From NCBI GenBank assembly GCA_959347315.1, contig OY365806.1:26759015-26823014 (forward strand): 64,000 nt of DNA. The letters run 5' to 3'. Shown here in pieces: positions 34,343 through 46,299 of the stretch (within the stretch, counting starts at the first letter, position 1; each line of letters starts with the position of its first letter). Origin of the DNA: Bimastos eiseni. Its lineage: Eukaryota; Annelida; Clitellata; Crassiclitellata; Lumbricidae. The translations under genes were made by a program, and so were the position numbers. The notes under the pieces are model-generated. The model saw only the letters and a program-made list of their open reading frames with translations. It was not told where the DNA came from and searched no databases.

Positions 34343-36042
34343 ATATGGTCTTATTATTAATTCGCATTCGATTAGATTACATTAAGTTAGTTAGGGCATT
34401 GTTTGGACTGCATAAGAAGTGTCACTAATAGCACGTGCATCCCCCTACCAAGGACCAATCCAGACCTGAGGGAGATTCCTCAAAACACCACCCTTCACCA
34501 ATTATTATCCTTGTCTGAAAATAGAAGACTTAAATGATGACGGTTTCGATAAACAATAAATTACACTAGACCAATATGGAGAAATAATCAGAAATATCAT
34601 GTGCCAAAATGACGGAGTGATCTTGGACCATAAGCGAGGTGTGATTCGCGTGGGTCTGGTAATGGCAGGTAACGTGTGATGAGACGTTAAGCAATTGTGT
34701 CGCGTATACATATTAGAAACTCAATGTTCATCAGTCTTTGATAGATCGTCTATTATCATTGACACTTTATTTCCCTCTGGAGGTAAAGAGCACACCGGAA
34801 GGCAAAGAAACTTCAGATTGGTCGGGGTCTCCCCAACTAGGCAGTTATGCAGGAAAGTAAATTTTGTAACTTAGCGTTATTGAATAGAGAACCAGCTAAG
34901 TATGTCCCGAATAAAGCCTGAAATATGTACACACTTTACAACGCCGCTTGTGAGACGAACAGCTGCAATAAGAAAAGACTGAAGCATTCTCTTAGTTCAT
35001 TCCAGTGGAAATAACAGAGTGGACTAAATTAATGATAGCATGAAGGTGAGAGAGAACTGCAAATAGAACGAAGTTGAAGCAGATAACATTGTAGGATCTG
35101 GAAACTGAACTGACCTGAATAGTGAAAGTAAGGGTAGTCTCCAAAATAATTTTCAGGTCACGAGCAGAAGAATCAAATTAAATGAATGGGAACATGAGAT
35201 GGGTAGACGCTGTATTATCATATCAAGCTGGAGGCAACCACAAGTCCATAGAAACTGTGTCAGGCCTGAGTTCGGCCATAGGCGGTTTGAAGACAGACAA
35301 GCGTTTCGGGTAGTATACACGCTCAAGCATACAGGCCGCAGAGAAAGTCTGCACACAAAGAAATGTGTCAGCGTCGTCGTGAAACTGGTTGGACCAAACC
35401 TCATGCAGTTGACAAATACTCCCTAGGTCTACGGTATACGGAACAAATAGTAGTCGCGTTGCCCATTGCCATCTTCAGACTTAGGCTGGATGAATAGGGT
35501 GGGGTAAAAAACTGAACTTCAGAAAAATTCTAGACACGTAATAGTGATTAATCGTTGCCTATTGGTGCAATCAGTTATCATGCGAAATATTTTTTTAAAA
35601 TTCTCATTCTCTAAGGTGTGCCCAGACGAGTTTGAAATTTTGCATTTTGGGAAAAATTAAAAGATTATATAAAATTATTTTTTCTAATCATTTTACACGC
35701 TAATTGTAATAATGCTTAAACATTAAATTATGGTGTACCTAATGGCAGGGTTGGTATAATAAATATGATGATTTTGAAGGCAAGGCGCTGTATAATGATA
35801 TTTAAATCATTCACAGGGCAATTGATTCCACTGCACTCAAACCAATCACCATAAAAGTGGTCAACTGTCCTGTATTGAGCGTGCCAAAAGTTTTCTCACG
35901 AACTCAGTCGATGTCACAAAATATTATTTACGGTTATAATATAATCTGAATCGCACCTACAAATGAAGTATCAGCTATATTTACAAAAGAGGACGAGGAG
36001 TTGAGTGAAAAAACTGGTTCAAGTGTATCATAATGCCTACAG
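34343..36042. other. Anonymous DNA
   Basis: No recognised gene. The segment 34400-35450 is GC-richer and may be old transposon sequence, but I see no diagnostic motif. The rest is AT-rich. Confidence 0.4.
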
Positions 36043-38811
36043 CAGTGCTTCCCAACCTGTGTGCCGCGGCACACAACTGTGCCACGGCTATGGTAGAAGT
36101 GTGCCGTGGCAAAAAGTCAAAAACTGTAAAATTGTAATGGCGTTGCATTAAAATTAATTATAAGTTAAAATAATATAACGTCATATTCCTATAATAAAAT
36201 AAAACATAAAATAAAACATAAAATAATGTGGGAATACCATTACTTTCGAAAGAAAAGAGCTCACTTCATCAGTTCTGCTTGGCAGTGGCGCTCCATGCAA
36301 TTTCAATAGTTGGGCGGAGCTACATTTCTTTCGTGGCTGCGGCGCATTATTTTCTGTCTGTGGCATGATGACATTCGATTTGTAGCTGCAGTGTTAAAAC
36401 ATGACTGTATTGTTGTTTAAGTACAGTTTTCATAAAATTTAAAGTCTATTTAATTAAATTCTATTTTTATTTTTGTAACCATAAATGGCAAGCATCAACG
36501 AAAGCCGCAAAAGAAAAAGTAAGGATACGAACAGAGGAATTGTTGATAAAACTAAAGTTATCCGACGTTACCAAGACAGTTACTTAAATTATGGATTTAC
36601 ATTTGTTGAGAAGCAAGGCATTTCACAACCGTTATGTGTAATATGTGGGGATATTCTTGCAAACGAAGCGATGGTGCCAAGCAAGCTGCAACGTCATTTA
36701 CATACAAAGCACAAGACTTGCACAGGGAAAAATGAGACATATTTTAAACGTTTATTAGATAGTCATCAAAAGCAAGCGAATTTTTTTACTAGGCATATTT
36801 CGGTTACAGACAAAGCGCAACTAGCTAGCTTTCAGGTCGCAGAGTTAGTTACCAAAAGAATGAAACCACATAACATTGTGGAGTCTTTGATTATGCTTGC
36901 CTACAGAGTTATGGTGAAAACAATGCTTGGAGAAGATGCAGAGAAAGTTATATGTAAAATGCCATCATCAAATAACACAGTTGCTAGGCGGATTGAAATG
37001 ATGTCAGAGGATATCAGCAGCAGTGTGTGCAACTTGCTTCAGACTTGCAAACGATTCGCGCTACAGATTGATGAATCCACCGATGTAAGCGGAAAAGCGC
37101 AGTTAATGGCCTTTGTGAGGTTTTAAAATGGAACAAAAATTTTAGAACAATTCCTATTTTGTAGAGAACTGATAGAAACAAAAGGAGAGGATATATTCAA
37201 ATGCGTGTCACAGTTCTTTGTCCAAAATGGTTTACTGTGGGAATGGTGCGTGGCTGTGTGCTCCGTCGATGACAGGAATTCTGCGTGGTTTCGCAAGTAG
37301 GACTAAACGCGAAAATCCTAACATTATCACAACTCATTGCTTCATTCACAGGGAGGCACTTGTAAGTAACACAATGAATAGCAATCTTCAGTCAGTCTTA
37401 GATGATGTAATTAAAATGGTTAACTTCATCAAAGTTCGACCAGTCAAGTGCAGAGTTTTCGAAATGTTATGCAAGGACATGGGGGCAGACCTTTATACAC
37501 TTTTGATGCACACAGATGTAAGATGGCTATCCAAACGAAAAGTTCTGTCAAGGGTGTATGAGCTGAAAGATGAACTAAGCGCATTCTTCCTAAATCAGCA
37601 AGTCAAACAGAACTTTATTGAACAGTTGAGTGATTTTACCTGGTGCAGTAAATTAGCATACCTGGTTGACATTTTTGAAGTTTTAAATGCGCTGAATTCG
37701 AGTATGCAGGGCAACGAATCAAACATACTCTCTGTTACTGACAAACTATGCGCATTTCGTCAGAAATTTCAAATGTGGTCACATGAAATAGAAGAAACTA
37801 ATTCAGTAGCTATGTTTCGTCGTGCTGCTGAAGTTGATCATGGTGCAGTTGTGTTACAAGACATAGTTATTGAACATCTGTCACAGCTGGATGACAAGTT
37901 GCAACACTACTTTCCAAGTCTACCTCTTTCTGACAAAGATTGGATCCGAAACCCATTTCATATGCAAGTTGATATGTCTAGCTTACAATTACCGGAAAAG
38001 AAACAGCTTATTGACGTTGCAGCTGACAGTACACTGCGATTGAAGTTTCAGGAAATGAATTTAGTAGAGTTCTGAATTATTGTCGAAAAAGAATACACAT
38101 TGATAGGTAGTAAGGCAGTCGGAATATTGCTTCCCTTCAGTACTACTTACTTGTGTGAGAAAGCATTCTCGTCAATGACACTGATCAAAAGAAAACACAG
38201 AGGGTGTTTACAGACACTTGAAAACGACTTACGAGTGTGCTTGTCGACTGACGTTAACGCTCAAATTGAAACACTTTCAGGGTCCTTGCAAAGCCAGCCG
38301 TCACATTAGCTCACTATTGGTCACTTGACTAGTAACTATTAACTAAATTAGTAAAATAAATTATAGCTATCGTTCTTCTTTATTGACTGTTTAGTTTTTG
38401 TAACTTTAATCTCATTTAGAGGTGCTTTTAATCACTTTCTTTTAGTCACGTTTTTACATAAATGACAGATACTCCTTGACATCAATAGTGGCATTAATAA
38501 AGAATTTCTTTGGCATAAGATTCATTGCTACTGTAGTCCTGTGTACATGTAGTTAACTGGTATTGACAGAGAACGGTATAGGCGTGTGACTGATTGGGTT
38601 TGATATTAATGTTACATTTGCCACGAAATCTTGTATCTTTATAGGGTTGTAATAGTATTGTTAGTATATCTATATACTATATAGTAAGATTTACTAGTTA
38701 AGCATCATACGTCATTTTAAAGTGAAATGGGAGCATTTCAGTTTTAGTGTGCCGTTTACTGTTTGGTATCTGACTAATGTGCCTTGCCCAGAGAAAGGTT
38801 GGGAAGCACTG
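36043..38811 (+). mobile_element. Near-complete hAT transposon (2.77 kb)
   Basis: Terminal inverted repeats CAGTGCTTCCCAACC (36043) and, in reverse from 38811, CAGTGCTTCCCAACC are identical over 15 bases. The 8-base flanks GCCTACAG (36035-36042) and GTCTACAG (38812-38819) differ at one base and fit the hAT target pattern nTnnnnAn. A perfect 16-base palindrome GTGTGCCGCGGCACAC sits near the left end and related GTGTGCC words lie near the right, possible transposase-binding sites. It carries one decayed transposase gene. The identical ends and modest decay suggest it is younger than the other elements here. Confidence 0.95.
36485..38309 (+). pseudogene. hAT transposase, broken
   Basis: This would have cut out and inserted the surrounding element. 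It is roughly 600 codons, the usual size for the group, and resembles ZBED/SCAND3-like hAT proteins. Residues 49-75 form a C2-H2 zinc finger of BED type (CVICGD ... HLHTKH). The first catalytic Asp lies in LQIDESTDVSGKAQL (about residue 194). Three lesions follow: a TAA at 37124-37126; a frame change near 37260 where a deletion removes the D-G block with the second catalytic Asp before APSMTG; and a TGA at 38073-38075. TDVRWLSKRKVLSRVYEL (about 37515-37570) and the C-terminal dimerisation block TTYLCEKAFSSM (about 38135-38170) are preserved. The ATG at 36485 is the first in frame after a stop-rich leader. Confidence 0.93.
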
Positions 38812-39150
38812 GTCTACAGACAGCTCATGATAGAGTTAAAAAACACAAAATTATGCCAGCTACATTAACTAATTAATGAATTTTCATGCAGAATGTGAAT
38901 ACAAGCTGTTTGATATCGCTTCATGCAAGTGCGATGCAGCATACAGCTGATTCCAACATTGATTCCAAAATTCCAGTGTTTGAAGAAATTTTCATTTATG
39001 ACCAACGTACTTTTTAATACGGTTGATGACAATCGGTAAAATTGATCATGTTACATATCAAGAAACTTCAAACAAAATATAAACGATAAGGTACAAGATG
39101 GTTACAGGGTAAGCAAATACTTAAAAAGCGATTATGGCAGATCCGAAATG
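38812..39150. other. Anonymous spacer
   Basis: Nothing recognised. Confidence 0.45.
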
Positions 39151-39700
39151 ACTGCTGCGAATTCTTCGTCAGGATCTAACTCTGATTACAAAAACAGATA
39201 ATTATAATGAACCTATTGTTGGAACCGTCATCCTGCCAACGTCCAATTTTGCAGATGATACAGTATCTCCAGTTTCTCTACCTCCAGATGGACCATAACT
39301 GCGTTTGTGATTGCCAACATTTGCAGGAGCATGTGACAGATAGGGAATTTCGAAAGGAACTGCGACATCGTTAGCTTGAGCTAAGTCACACTATTTTGGT
39401 ATCCGGTTCATCAGTTAGCATTAAGCACACTGAGCACAGCATTATCACTTTTCTTTCAGAAAATCATCTGGACACTAAAGAAATTGTCGGTGTCGGATGT
39501 GATGGCACTAATGAGAACACTACTAGAATTTAAATTGGCTATGCCTTTGCAGTGGTTTGTCTGCCAGTTACATTCCAATGAATTGCCATTAATTGCAGCT
39601 AATTTGAGTGCACGGATGGTGTTACTGCAGGTCCTACATGGTTGAAGTTGACTTTCCGGAAGTCACAACAAATAATCTTAGCATCCTTGATTGCAAAACG
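39150..39700 (+). pseudogene. Relic of a transposon-associated protein (FVCxLHxNELP type)
   Basis: Frame-broken coding sequence. At about 39435-39520 it reads HSIITFLSENHLDTKEIVGV followed by GCDGTNENT. After a frame change, at about 39541-39590, it reads AMPLQWFVCQLHSNELPL, and then at about 39606-39640 DGVTAGPTWL. This order (threonine/serine-rich FL-E-N, GCDGTN-NTG, R-PLQWFVC-LH-NELPLRHL, LDG-T-GP) is one I recall from many uncharacterised invertebrate proteins that look transposon-derived. I cannot name the superfamily. Stops and frameshifts show it is dead. Confidence 0.6.
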
Positions 39701-40068
39701 AAACAAACCCTCATACAGCTATGGTTCTTCGAACCTATGGCGTAAAATCTCCACTGTACATGTAAACGAGAAAGGTAGAAATTTTCAAGCTCTTATTGCA
39801 TTAAAAGACTTTTAAATGGCATAGTATTTTTACTTTATTTCAAAGCAGTCAATGGGTTTTGCTAAATTCCAAATTGATGGTTAATTTATTTCATTTCTAA
39901 AGATCCTGTTATACTTGATTTTGCAGCATATATACTCTTTTTACAAATAATCAAATTCCAAATCAGTCTGTAATGCGTTCAGTAAAGGTCCAAAACAATA
40001 GAAATTCATGTGAATGGCAGGCCTATCTTTCGTATGAAATGTTATCAGCAAACCCACTTAAGATCTAC

Positions 40069-40249
40069 CAAGGCCGCACCGAGGAGGACCAGTGGGACCG
40101 TGGCCCAAGGCGCAAATGTGGAAAGGGCGCAAATTTCAGGATGGGATAAACTATTATTCCATAAAATGCATTATTTTCAAAATGTGGGAGCGCCAGATTG
40201 AAGCTACATGAATAGGCACAGGGAGCAATTATAGCTCGGTAAGGCCCTG
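40069..40249. mobile_element. hAT-type MITE, copy 1 (181 bp)
   Basis: Ends CAAGGCCGCACCGAGG and, in reverse from 40249, CAGGGCCTTACCGAGC. The flanks AGATCTAC (40061-40068) and AGGTCTAC (40250-40257) match at 7 of 8. The interior (GGGCGCAAATTTCAGGAT, TTCCATAAAATGCA, GGGAGCAATTATAGCTCGG) matches the copy at 51917-52146. No coding capacity. Confidence 0.85.
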
Positions 40250-40629
40250 AGGTCTACAATGTACCATTACAGACTTTCCAGTAAAGAAACTCGATCTATT
40301 GAAAGTAACATTGCCGAACATCAAGGATTATCTGCTCTATTTGAAGATTTCGCCAATAAAAATCCACGAAACGTTCACTTCGCATTATTAAACTTTGTTT
40401 AATTTTTGTTTTTTGTTTGTTTGTCAATTTCTGTAGCCTAAAATTATAAAGTTTCCTCCGTCAACATAGGCCAATATATAGGTTTGCTTTGTCTTGCACT
40501 AACTGAAAATCTATTTAATGTTTCCAGCTTCTCCTCTTGAAATTTTTAGAACTCCGCCCTAGGCTGTAAATATTGCATAAAAATGCTTTTATTATACATA
40601 TAGCGTGTATCTGCATCATGGATAAATAT

Positions 40630-40910
40630 TTAGCGAGTTATGAGTTCTGCGCATGTGCAACCTTCGGCGTATGCGCATTATTTAAAACACACGAAAATTT
40701 GAAGTACATCGTGAGGGTGGGTTGGGGTCAGGATAGGCATCGTGAGGGTCGGTTAGGGTCAAGTTAGGCGTCGTGAGGATCGGTTAGGGTCAGAGTCAGA
40801 TTTAGTGTCGTGTTTAGAAATTTGCAAAGAACTTTCGGCTTCATAAGTAATTTTTCTGTGCGTTGAGAGGTAGAACTTTCTGCTGCAGAAGCTCCACGCA
40901 TGCATAACAG
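40630..40910 (-). repeat. Dispersed element with tandem GACCCTAACCGACCCTCACG core
   Basis: On the minus strand it starts GCTTCTGCAGCAGAAAGTTC, has about three ~30-bp units of TGACCCTAACCGACCCTCAC plus variable bases (40795-40705), then AATAATGCGCATACGCCGAAGG. The same order appears on the plus strand at 60578-60845 (GCTTCTGCGGCCGAAA, CTGACCCTAACGCACCCT, GCGCATGCGCCAAAGG). The core alone recurs at 20091-20118. It is an unnamed non-coding family; the TTAGGG words are part of the unit and not a telomere. Confidence 0.6.
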
Positions 40911-41453
40911 GGTCTAAATGTTCGATACTTAAGTTGATATTTAAGTCGCTATGTTGCCTTTCACTCGTAAGAAATTTGCAATTCAATTGTATCAATGCAA
41001 TTAACACAATCCAGTTCTTTTATCCAAACACTTGTGATAGTGAAGTTTTTATATGAATACCAATGTCTGAATGAATGTTCTAAAAATGTTCAGCAACAAC
41101 AACAGAATAAGTATGTTGTTGATGCTGATGGCATGCATATGGGCAACAACTGTGGGCAACATCTGATTTGGTATAGTGTTTTACGACCGGCTAACCGTGA
41201 TCAAAGCTGCGATAAGGGCAAAGCGTGAGAGGTTTGTGCGTAGTCGTGGTGACGGATTCTCTGACTGCATGGGCAATGGCAACTAGATAACGGGATATAT
41301 GACTTGTTGGCGTCAACACGCTGTGTTATTGCTACAAGCACTATATATGTTATAGACATTATGCATATATGTTATTGTTCGTTTATATTATAATTATATT
41401 GTTATGATATTGCATAACAAAGTAAACTATTTATTTCAGCAGCTGGGTTGCTC

Positions 41454-41730
41454 TAAGGATTATTACCGGAACTAAGACGATCTAAAGAGTCGATTATGTG
41501 CTCAAAATAAATAATTTTAAAAAAGATAGAAAAGCAGTTCCCTTCTGTCCAAAATGCGGGCTGCTGACATGCAGCCAGCATGCAACAAGCCTAAGGTCAG
41601 CAGCTACCACCGGTGGAAGACAAATTTCAAAATTCTTTTCTAACCGTCGTAGAACGGGCACACATCAAGCTTATAGAGGAGTGTCATACTTTATATGACT
41701 AGACTGCACTAGCATTTATCGACGTTTTAT
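41454..41730 (+). repeat. Direct repeat E, copy 1, with small Cys-rich frame
   Basis: About 265 bases nearly identical to 42955-43210: GAACTAAGACGATCTAAA, then AGAAAAGCAGTTCCCTTCTG, TCCAAAATGCGGGCTG and AGCTTATAGAGGAGTGTCAT. An open frame at 41498-41698 (66 codons) contains FCPKCGLLTCSQHA, a C-x2-C-x4-C-x2-H arrangement like part of a zinc-binding finger. It could be a relic of a transposase C-terminal finger, such as the piggyBac type, but that is a guess. Copy 2 has lost the frame. Confidence 0.55.
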
Positions 41731-42185
41731 TATTAAACAGATAACTTGCTTTTAAGTGCCACTGTTACTTTTAAGTTCTCTAGGTTGCAAGCTAAAATGC
41801 AAACATATTTGACAATTTAAATTACTTTGTGTGCTTATTTAGAATATTCTGGTTTTACACCTTTAGATACCTTGAAATCAGATAAGTTGAGACGGTTCAT
41901 GATCCGGGAAACTTTCGGCTGTATTAGGAACGCATAAATCTGGAACTTGTGGTGTGCTCTTTGCGAGTATCCATGGCCCGATATTCACTAAATTAACTTT
42001 ACACGATCAACATATTTAGAATAATTTTATATGCATACAAATTCATGTGCAGTATATATTTTTATAAATATTATAGGGCTATGCATTATGAGTGAATGTA
42101 ATGCAATCGAACATATATATTCCTGTCAGTTGATATTTATAATATATATATATCTATATTCGTGTGAGTTTATATATATATATAT

Positions 42186-42330
42186 ATAGAGAGAGAGACA
42201 GAGAGACAGAGAGAGACAGAGAGAGACAGAGAGAGACAGAGAGAGACAGAGAGAGACAGAGAGAGACAGAGAGAGACAGAGAGAGACAGAGAGAGACAGA
42301 GAGAGACAGAGAGAGACAGAGAGAGAAGAG
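42186..42330. repeat. GAGAGACAGA minisatellite
   Basis: About 14 near-perfect copies of a 10-bp unit, next to a TA run at 42170-42187. Open frames on both strands (poly Glu/Arg/Thr and Leu/Ser/Cys) are artefacts. Confidence 0.95.
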
Positions 42331-42475
42331 AGGGGGCCCTTCAATTAAGATATTAACTCGCAAGAACATTATGCGTTATAGGCGATACGATTTTAAACGC
42401 AATTGCTAACGAATATTTATATTAGTTACCAAAATCGTGGAGGCACAGTAAGCTGGAATTCACTCGTGATATGTC

Positions 42476-42900
42476 CACTCACAAACGTCTAACAAACCAA
42501 TGAATTTACGACTACAGTTGACAGATGGCAATGATGAATTATATATAAGAATAATATTTATAATAATATATTATAATTTTCCTATGCCTACATTAAATAT
42601 GTATGTGAATATGCACGAAGTAGTGTTATATTATATGTGTGTGTCTATGCATCAAATGTAATAGATATAAGTTAGTAATTGAGCACATAATAATAAATAA
42701 GTCAACAGTGGTGGGCTGACGCACAAACATGAAACAAACCAATTGATTCCCGTCTACAGTTGACAGATGGCATAGATGAATTATATATAAAATTAATATT
42801 TATAATCATAATGTATCATGTTTTGCATACATTGAATGAATATAAATCATACGCACGAAAACATATTATTATCATACTATGCATGTGTCTTCTAATGAAT
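42476..42900. repeat. Two ~240-bp direct repeats related to repeat C
   Basis: CTACAGTTGACAGATGGCA plus ATGATGAATTATATATAA occurs at about 42512 and again at about 42752, with similar following sequence (AATATTTATAAT, TGCACGAA, ATTATAT), giving a period of roughly 240. GTGGGCTGACGCACAAACATG before the second copy matches the start of dispersed repeat C at 10195 and 53530. A tandem or serial insertion. Confidence 0.6.
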
Positions 42901-42954
42901 TATATTTATTAGGTATGGTTATGTTTGAGCAGCTTGCATGTGCATTAAATGCAG

Positions 42955-43210
42955 GTAATAGATTACTCGAACTAAGACGATCTAAACATTCGATAATGTG
43001 CTAAAATAAATAATTTTTAAAAATATAGAAAAGCAGTTCCCTTCTGTCCAAAATGCGGGCTGTTGACATGCAGCCAGCATGCAACAAGCCGGTGGAAAAC
43101 AAATTTCAAAATTCTTTTTTAACCGTCGTAGATCGGGTACACATCAAGCTTATAGAGGAGTGTCATACTTTATATGACTAGACTGCACAAGCATTTACCG
43201 ACGTTTAATA
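42955..43210 (+). repeat. Direct repeat E, copy 2
   Basis: Second copy of 41454-41730, lacking about 20 bases around the ACCACCGG region and with a shifted frame. The 1.5 kb between the copies holds the minisatellite and the 240-bp repeats, so the pair could be the ends of one larger element. Confidence 0.6.
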
Positions 43211-44629
43211 TCGAAAATGATCTAGTGCATTTACTTAGATTATGGCAGATAAAAAGTCAAAAGAAAATCTTCTTTAAAGGAGACGTAAGTACAACAAGGA
43301 TTTGTCTTGACCCCACACCTTGTAAAGGTATGGTACTAGAATCAGTTTTGCTAAACAGCATTAACAGCACCCCGAAAGTAAGCAAAGTAAATGGAGGTCT
43401 GTTTAAAAGTATTCCCTTCCTCAGAAGCATATCAGAACTGCAGGATATCTAAGCAGATCAGTTTATGTGCTGAGATCCGGAAGCTTGTGATTCACAATGA
43501 ACATTGTCAACACATCGAAGCAGCACTTGTGTACCGATTCGATAAAATCAAGGAGGGATGTCCTATCTATATAGTGAGTCGGCCTATGAGTGTTTCATTG
43601 AGCTACAACTAATTAGCCAGGCAACAACAGAAATGTTTAAATTTTGTTTGGTTTTCTACGATAACATATTGATAAACCTAGCCTGAGTTTCATTATTTAT
43701 GTTAATTACTTTTTACTTATTGGTCAATCACGTATTTAAAAATCAATAACAATTTCTATGTTTTCGATTGCATTTCAATTGGCAGGGTGTCTATGATTTT
43801 AAGATTTTATTTCAACAGAAGAAGAAGTTGACTAAATCTGAGGAAGTGCCCCACAAGAGATCAAAATAGAGATTGAAGTTAGATTTATCACTTTCAACTG
43901 TTGTCGAGAAGTAATAACAAAAATACAGCAGACTATAAACCAGAAAGAGTTGGTTTATGAAAGACAACATCAAAACAACGGTGAAAACATTGTGGAAAGC
44001 ACTCTTCTTCCTTGGATTTTGTATCGAACTGAAATCATAAAGGGGATTCATCGTACGTAACCTGTTGGCTGCTATATTGTATAGTTCTAAGTCATGCAAT
44101 TCAGGACTGAACTGCAAGGAAGAACACTAAATCAATACGATACATGAATTTCAATTCTATTCGGATTCTAATTTGCTAGTCATTGAGTTGGTAAGTTGCT
44201 GCCTAATATAATTGGCAGGGTGACTATTATATTGGCCGTTGACGAGTATACAAAAGCCCCATGAGATTAACTCCTCCAATTTTTAGACTTTTACAGTGCC
44301 AGTCCCAAGCCTGGAGAAAGGAGGAGGGCGACACCAAGTCATCTTTGCTATGGAACGGTGTCGTTAAAAAAATCAACAACCAGAACTTTGGTTGCCCTAT
44401 AGGCCTATACTTGAAAACAGAAGTCAAAGGTCGCAATTAAATAGCTTTGATGACTGAACAGAAAAATGGTTTGTACTTTGGCATGAAGCCTGCGCTCCAA
44501 TGAGAAAAAATCGGAATTTTGGCCGGAATCTATTAACATGTCGTAGGCGACCTATGTAAATCATAGCTTAATAGATATTCATTGCATATAAAATTGGTTC
44601 AATGCGCTGTTCCGTATATTGTCATAATT
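43211..44629. other. Anonymous DNA
   Basis: Open frames 43174-43452 (92 codons), 43391-43612 and, on the minus strand, 43812-44117 resemble nothing known to me. It may be part of whatever element is bracketed by repeat E. Confidence 0.35.
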
Positions 44630-44802
44630 CATTTGCCGTTTCCCAAACCAATGACCTTGGACTTGAATATATAAATTGAAGGGTTTCGAGACTCCGCGTC
44701 AGGGCACGAATTAAAGAAATACTGAACCCCTTTCTTGCACCCATCAACTGAATCTCGCACCCGTGCCATGGCGTGGCCGGCAACCCAGGTTAAGAGCCAC
44801 TG
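44630..44802 (-). mobile_element. hAT end fragment
   Basis: Read in reverse from 44802 it starts CAGTGGCTCTTAACCTGGGT, a typical hAT terminal repeat. The following octamer GTCTAGAG fits nTnnnnAn. I could not find the opposite end or the second target copy upstream, so the element is truncated or interrupted. Confidence 0.5.
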
Positions 44803-45374
44803 GTCTAGAGAGACCAATATTGTTTGCATAGGCTTGGTAAGCCTATATGCCAGCAACTTCCACTGAATAAGCCGAAATGTGGATGGAGGAGCTTAGGCGC
44901 TGTAGATGACCTGCCGAGTAATAGATGCATGACGTCATGTGAAAGAGACACCATGTTGCCACTCTGTTCATTCCTAGTCTAACTAACGCCTGATTGATTC
45001 ACTTGACTACTAAGCTCAATTTTGCCAACGGCGCAGAAGTAAATTACCTCTCCAGTAAAGATGGATGTATCAAAAAACAGTCAACCATGCTACTCCTCAA
45101 TAAAATACGGACTATTTTGAGTGGCCACATCACCATTTTCTACGCTAGGAACGACTTAGCTTAATAATGATATATTTGTAGAAAGTAGATAATCATTCAA
45201 TTGATCTCAAGACAGAAAGATTTCTCACTCCTCACTGGCAATTGATACCAGGATGTATGCCTATGGTAGGCCTACTACATAGACACTGATGTCGTCCGGT
45301 TAGGCTAATTAAATTATAGTTAGTCTATGCTGTCGGAGTCATCGTTGCTCTCTCGAACGATCAATTCTTAATAG
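44803..45374. other. Anonymous spacer
   Basis: No recognised feature. Confidence 0.45.
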
Positions 45375-46133
45375 TAGTGTTGTATGCAAGACTTGAAACT
45401 TCAAGACCAAGACGAGACCGAGGCAGTGAGGTCCAAGACCGAGATACTAGGTTGAAGACAGTAAGAGAGAGTAACAGACCAGTGATCCTATATAAAATGT
45501 TGTAAAATACTAATGTATCAGTTTTCTGGAATAAGATTCATTTGCAACTTCAATTTAAAACTTAGAATGTATATAGTACCAATTCCTGAGAACAGTTTTT
45601 ATATTGCCGCGTTTTATTTTTCGATATCTCTTCTTCGGCCTATCTTCTGAATAGTATAAAGAAAGCATTTTTAGACACGTTTAGACGATTTTAAACAAGC
45701 AAATTCGATACCCTGAGAAACTCGAAGTTGTTCCGATCGTTTCGGTTATGGTGTTTTACACCAATGACCAACGGCACGGCATAGCTATTGTTTGTCAATA
45801 ACTTCAAATTGCGTTAAAGGAAACTTCACAATTTCAGGTTCTCTTTCAGACATTTTTCCACTTTAAGATAATTGAATAGATCTCACAATCATGTAACCAG
45901 AATTTACCGTTTCTCTTAGATTCCTGTTTAAGTTTCTAGCGCAAGATTTTAAGACAGTTAACGCTAAACTTATCGAAACCGCTGGTTCGAGACAGAACAA
46001 GACTTTCACTTCAAGCAGCTTCTAAAAATTCGAGACACTACCTCGAGACCAAGACCGAGACAGCAGGCTTCCAAGACCAAGACACAAAAAAACTGTCTCG
46101 AGACCGAGACACTCTCGAGACCATACAACTCTG
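45375..46133. mobile_element. Non-autonomous hAT element with perfect target duplication (759 bp)
   Basis: The same octamer CTTAATAG lies directly before 45375 (45367-45374) and after 46133 (46134-46141), and it fits nTnnnnAn. The ends TAGTGTTGTATGCAAGAC and, in reverse, CAGAGTTGTATGGTCTCGAG are imperfect inverted repeats. Both sub-ends are filled with tandem variants of AAGACCGAGACC (45400-45445; 46020-46122). No coding sequence. The left terminal base has drifted from C to T. Confidence 0.88.
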
Positions 46134-46299
46134 CTTAATAGTTATGTAAACAGAAACTTGATAGAATAAAAGTTATTTTGAATATTGCCAAACAGAAACT
46201 TGATGGAATAAAAATAGTTTGAATATTGTACTATTTGTTGTAGATCATTTTGTCAGTCAACAACAATGGTCTCTATGACAGGTGAGTATAGGTCGTATT

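Noticed and set aside
40713..40795. Interstitial telomere repeat (TTAGGG words)
   Set aside because: The words are part of a ~30-bp unit of a dispersed element and not a pure TTAGGG array.
42126..42409. Leu/Ser/Cys- and Arg/Glu/Thr-repeat frames
   Set aside because: Products of the 10-bp GAGAGACAGA minisatellite.
41454..43210. CRISPR-like or LTR pair from the direct repeats
   Set aside because: Only two long copies, no regular spacers, no TG...CA ends, and an animal genome context.
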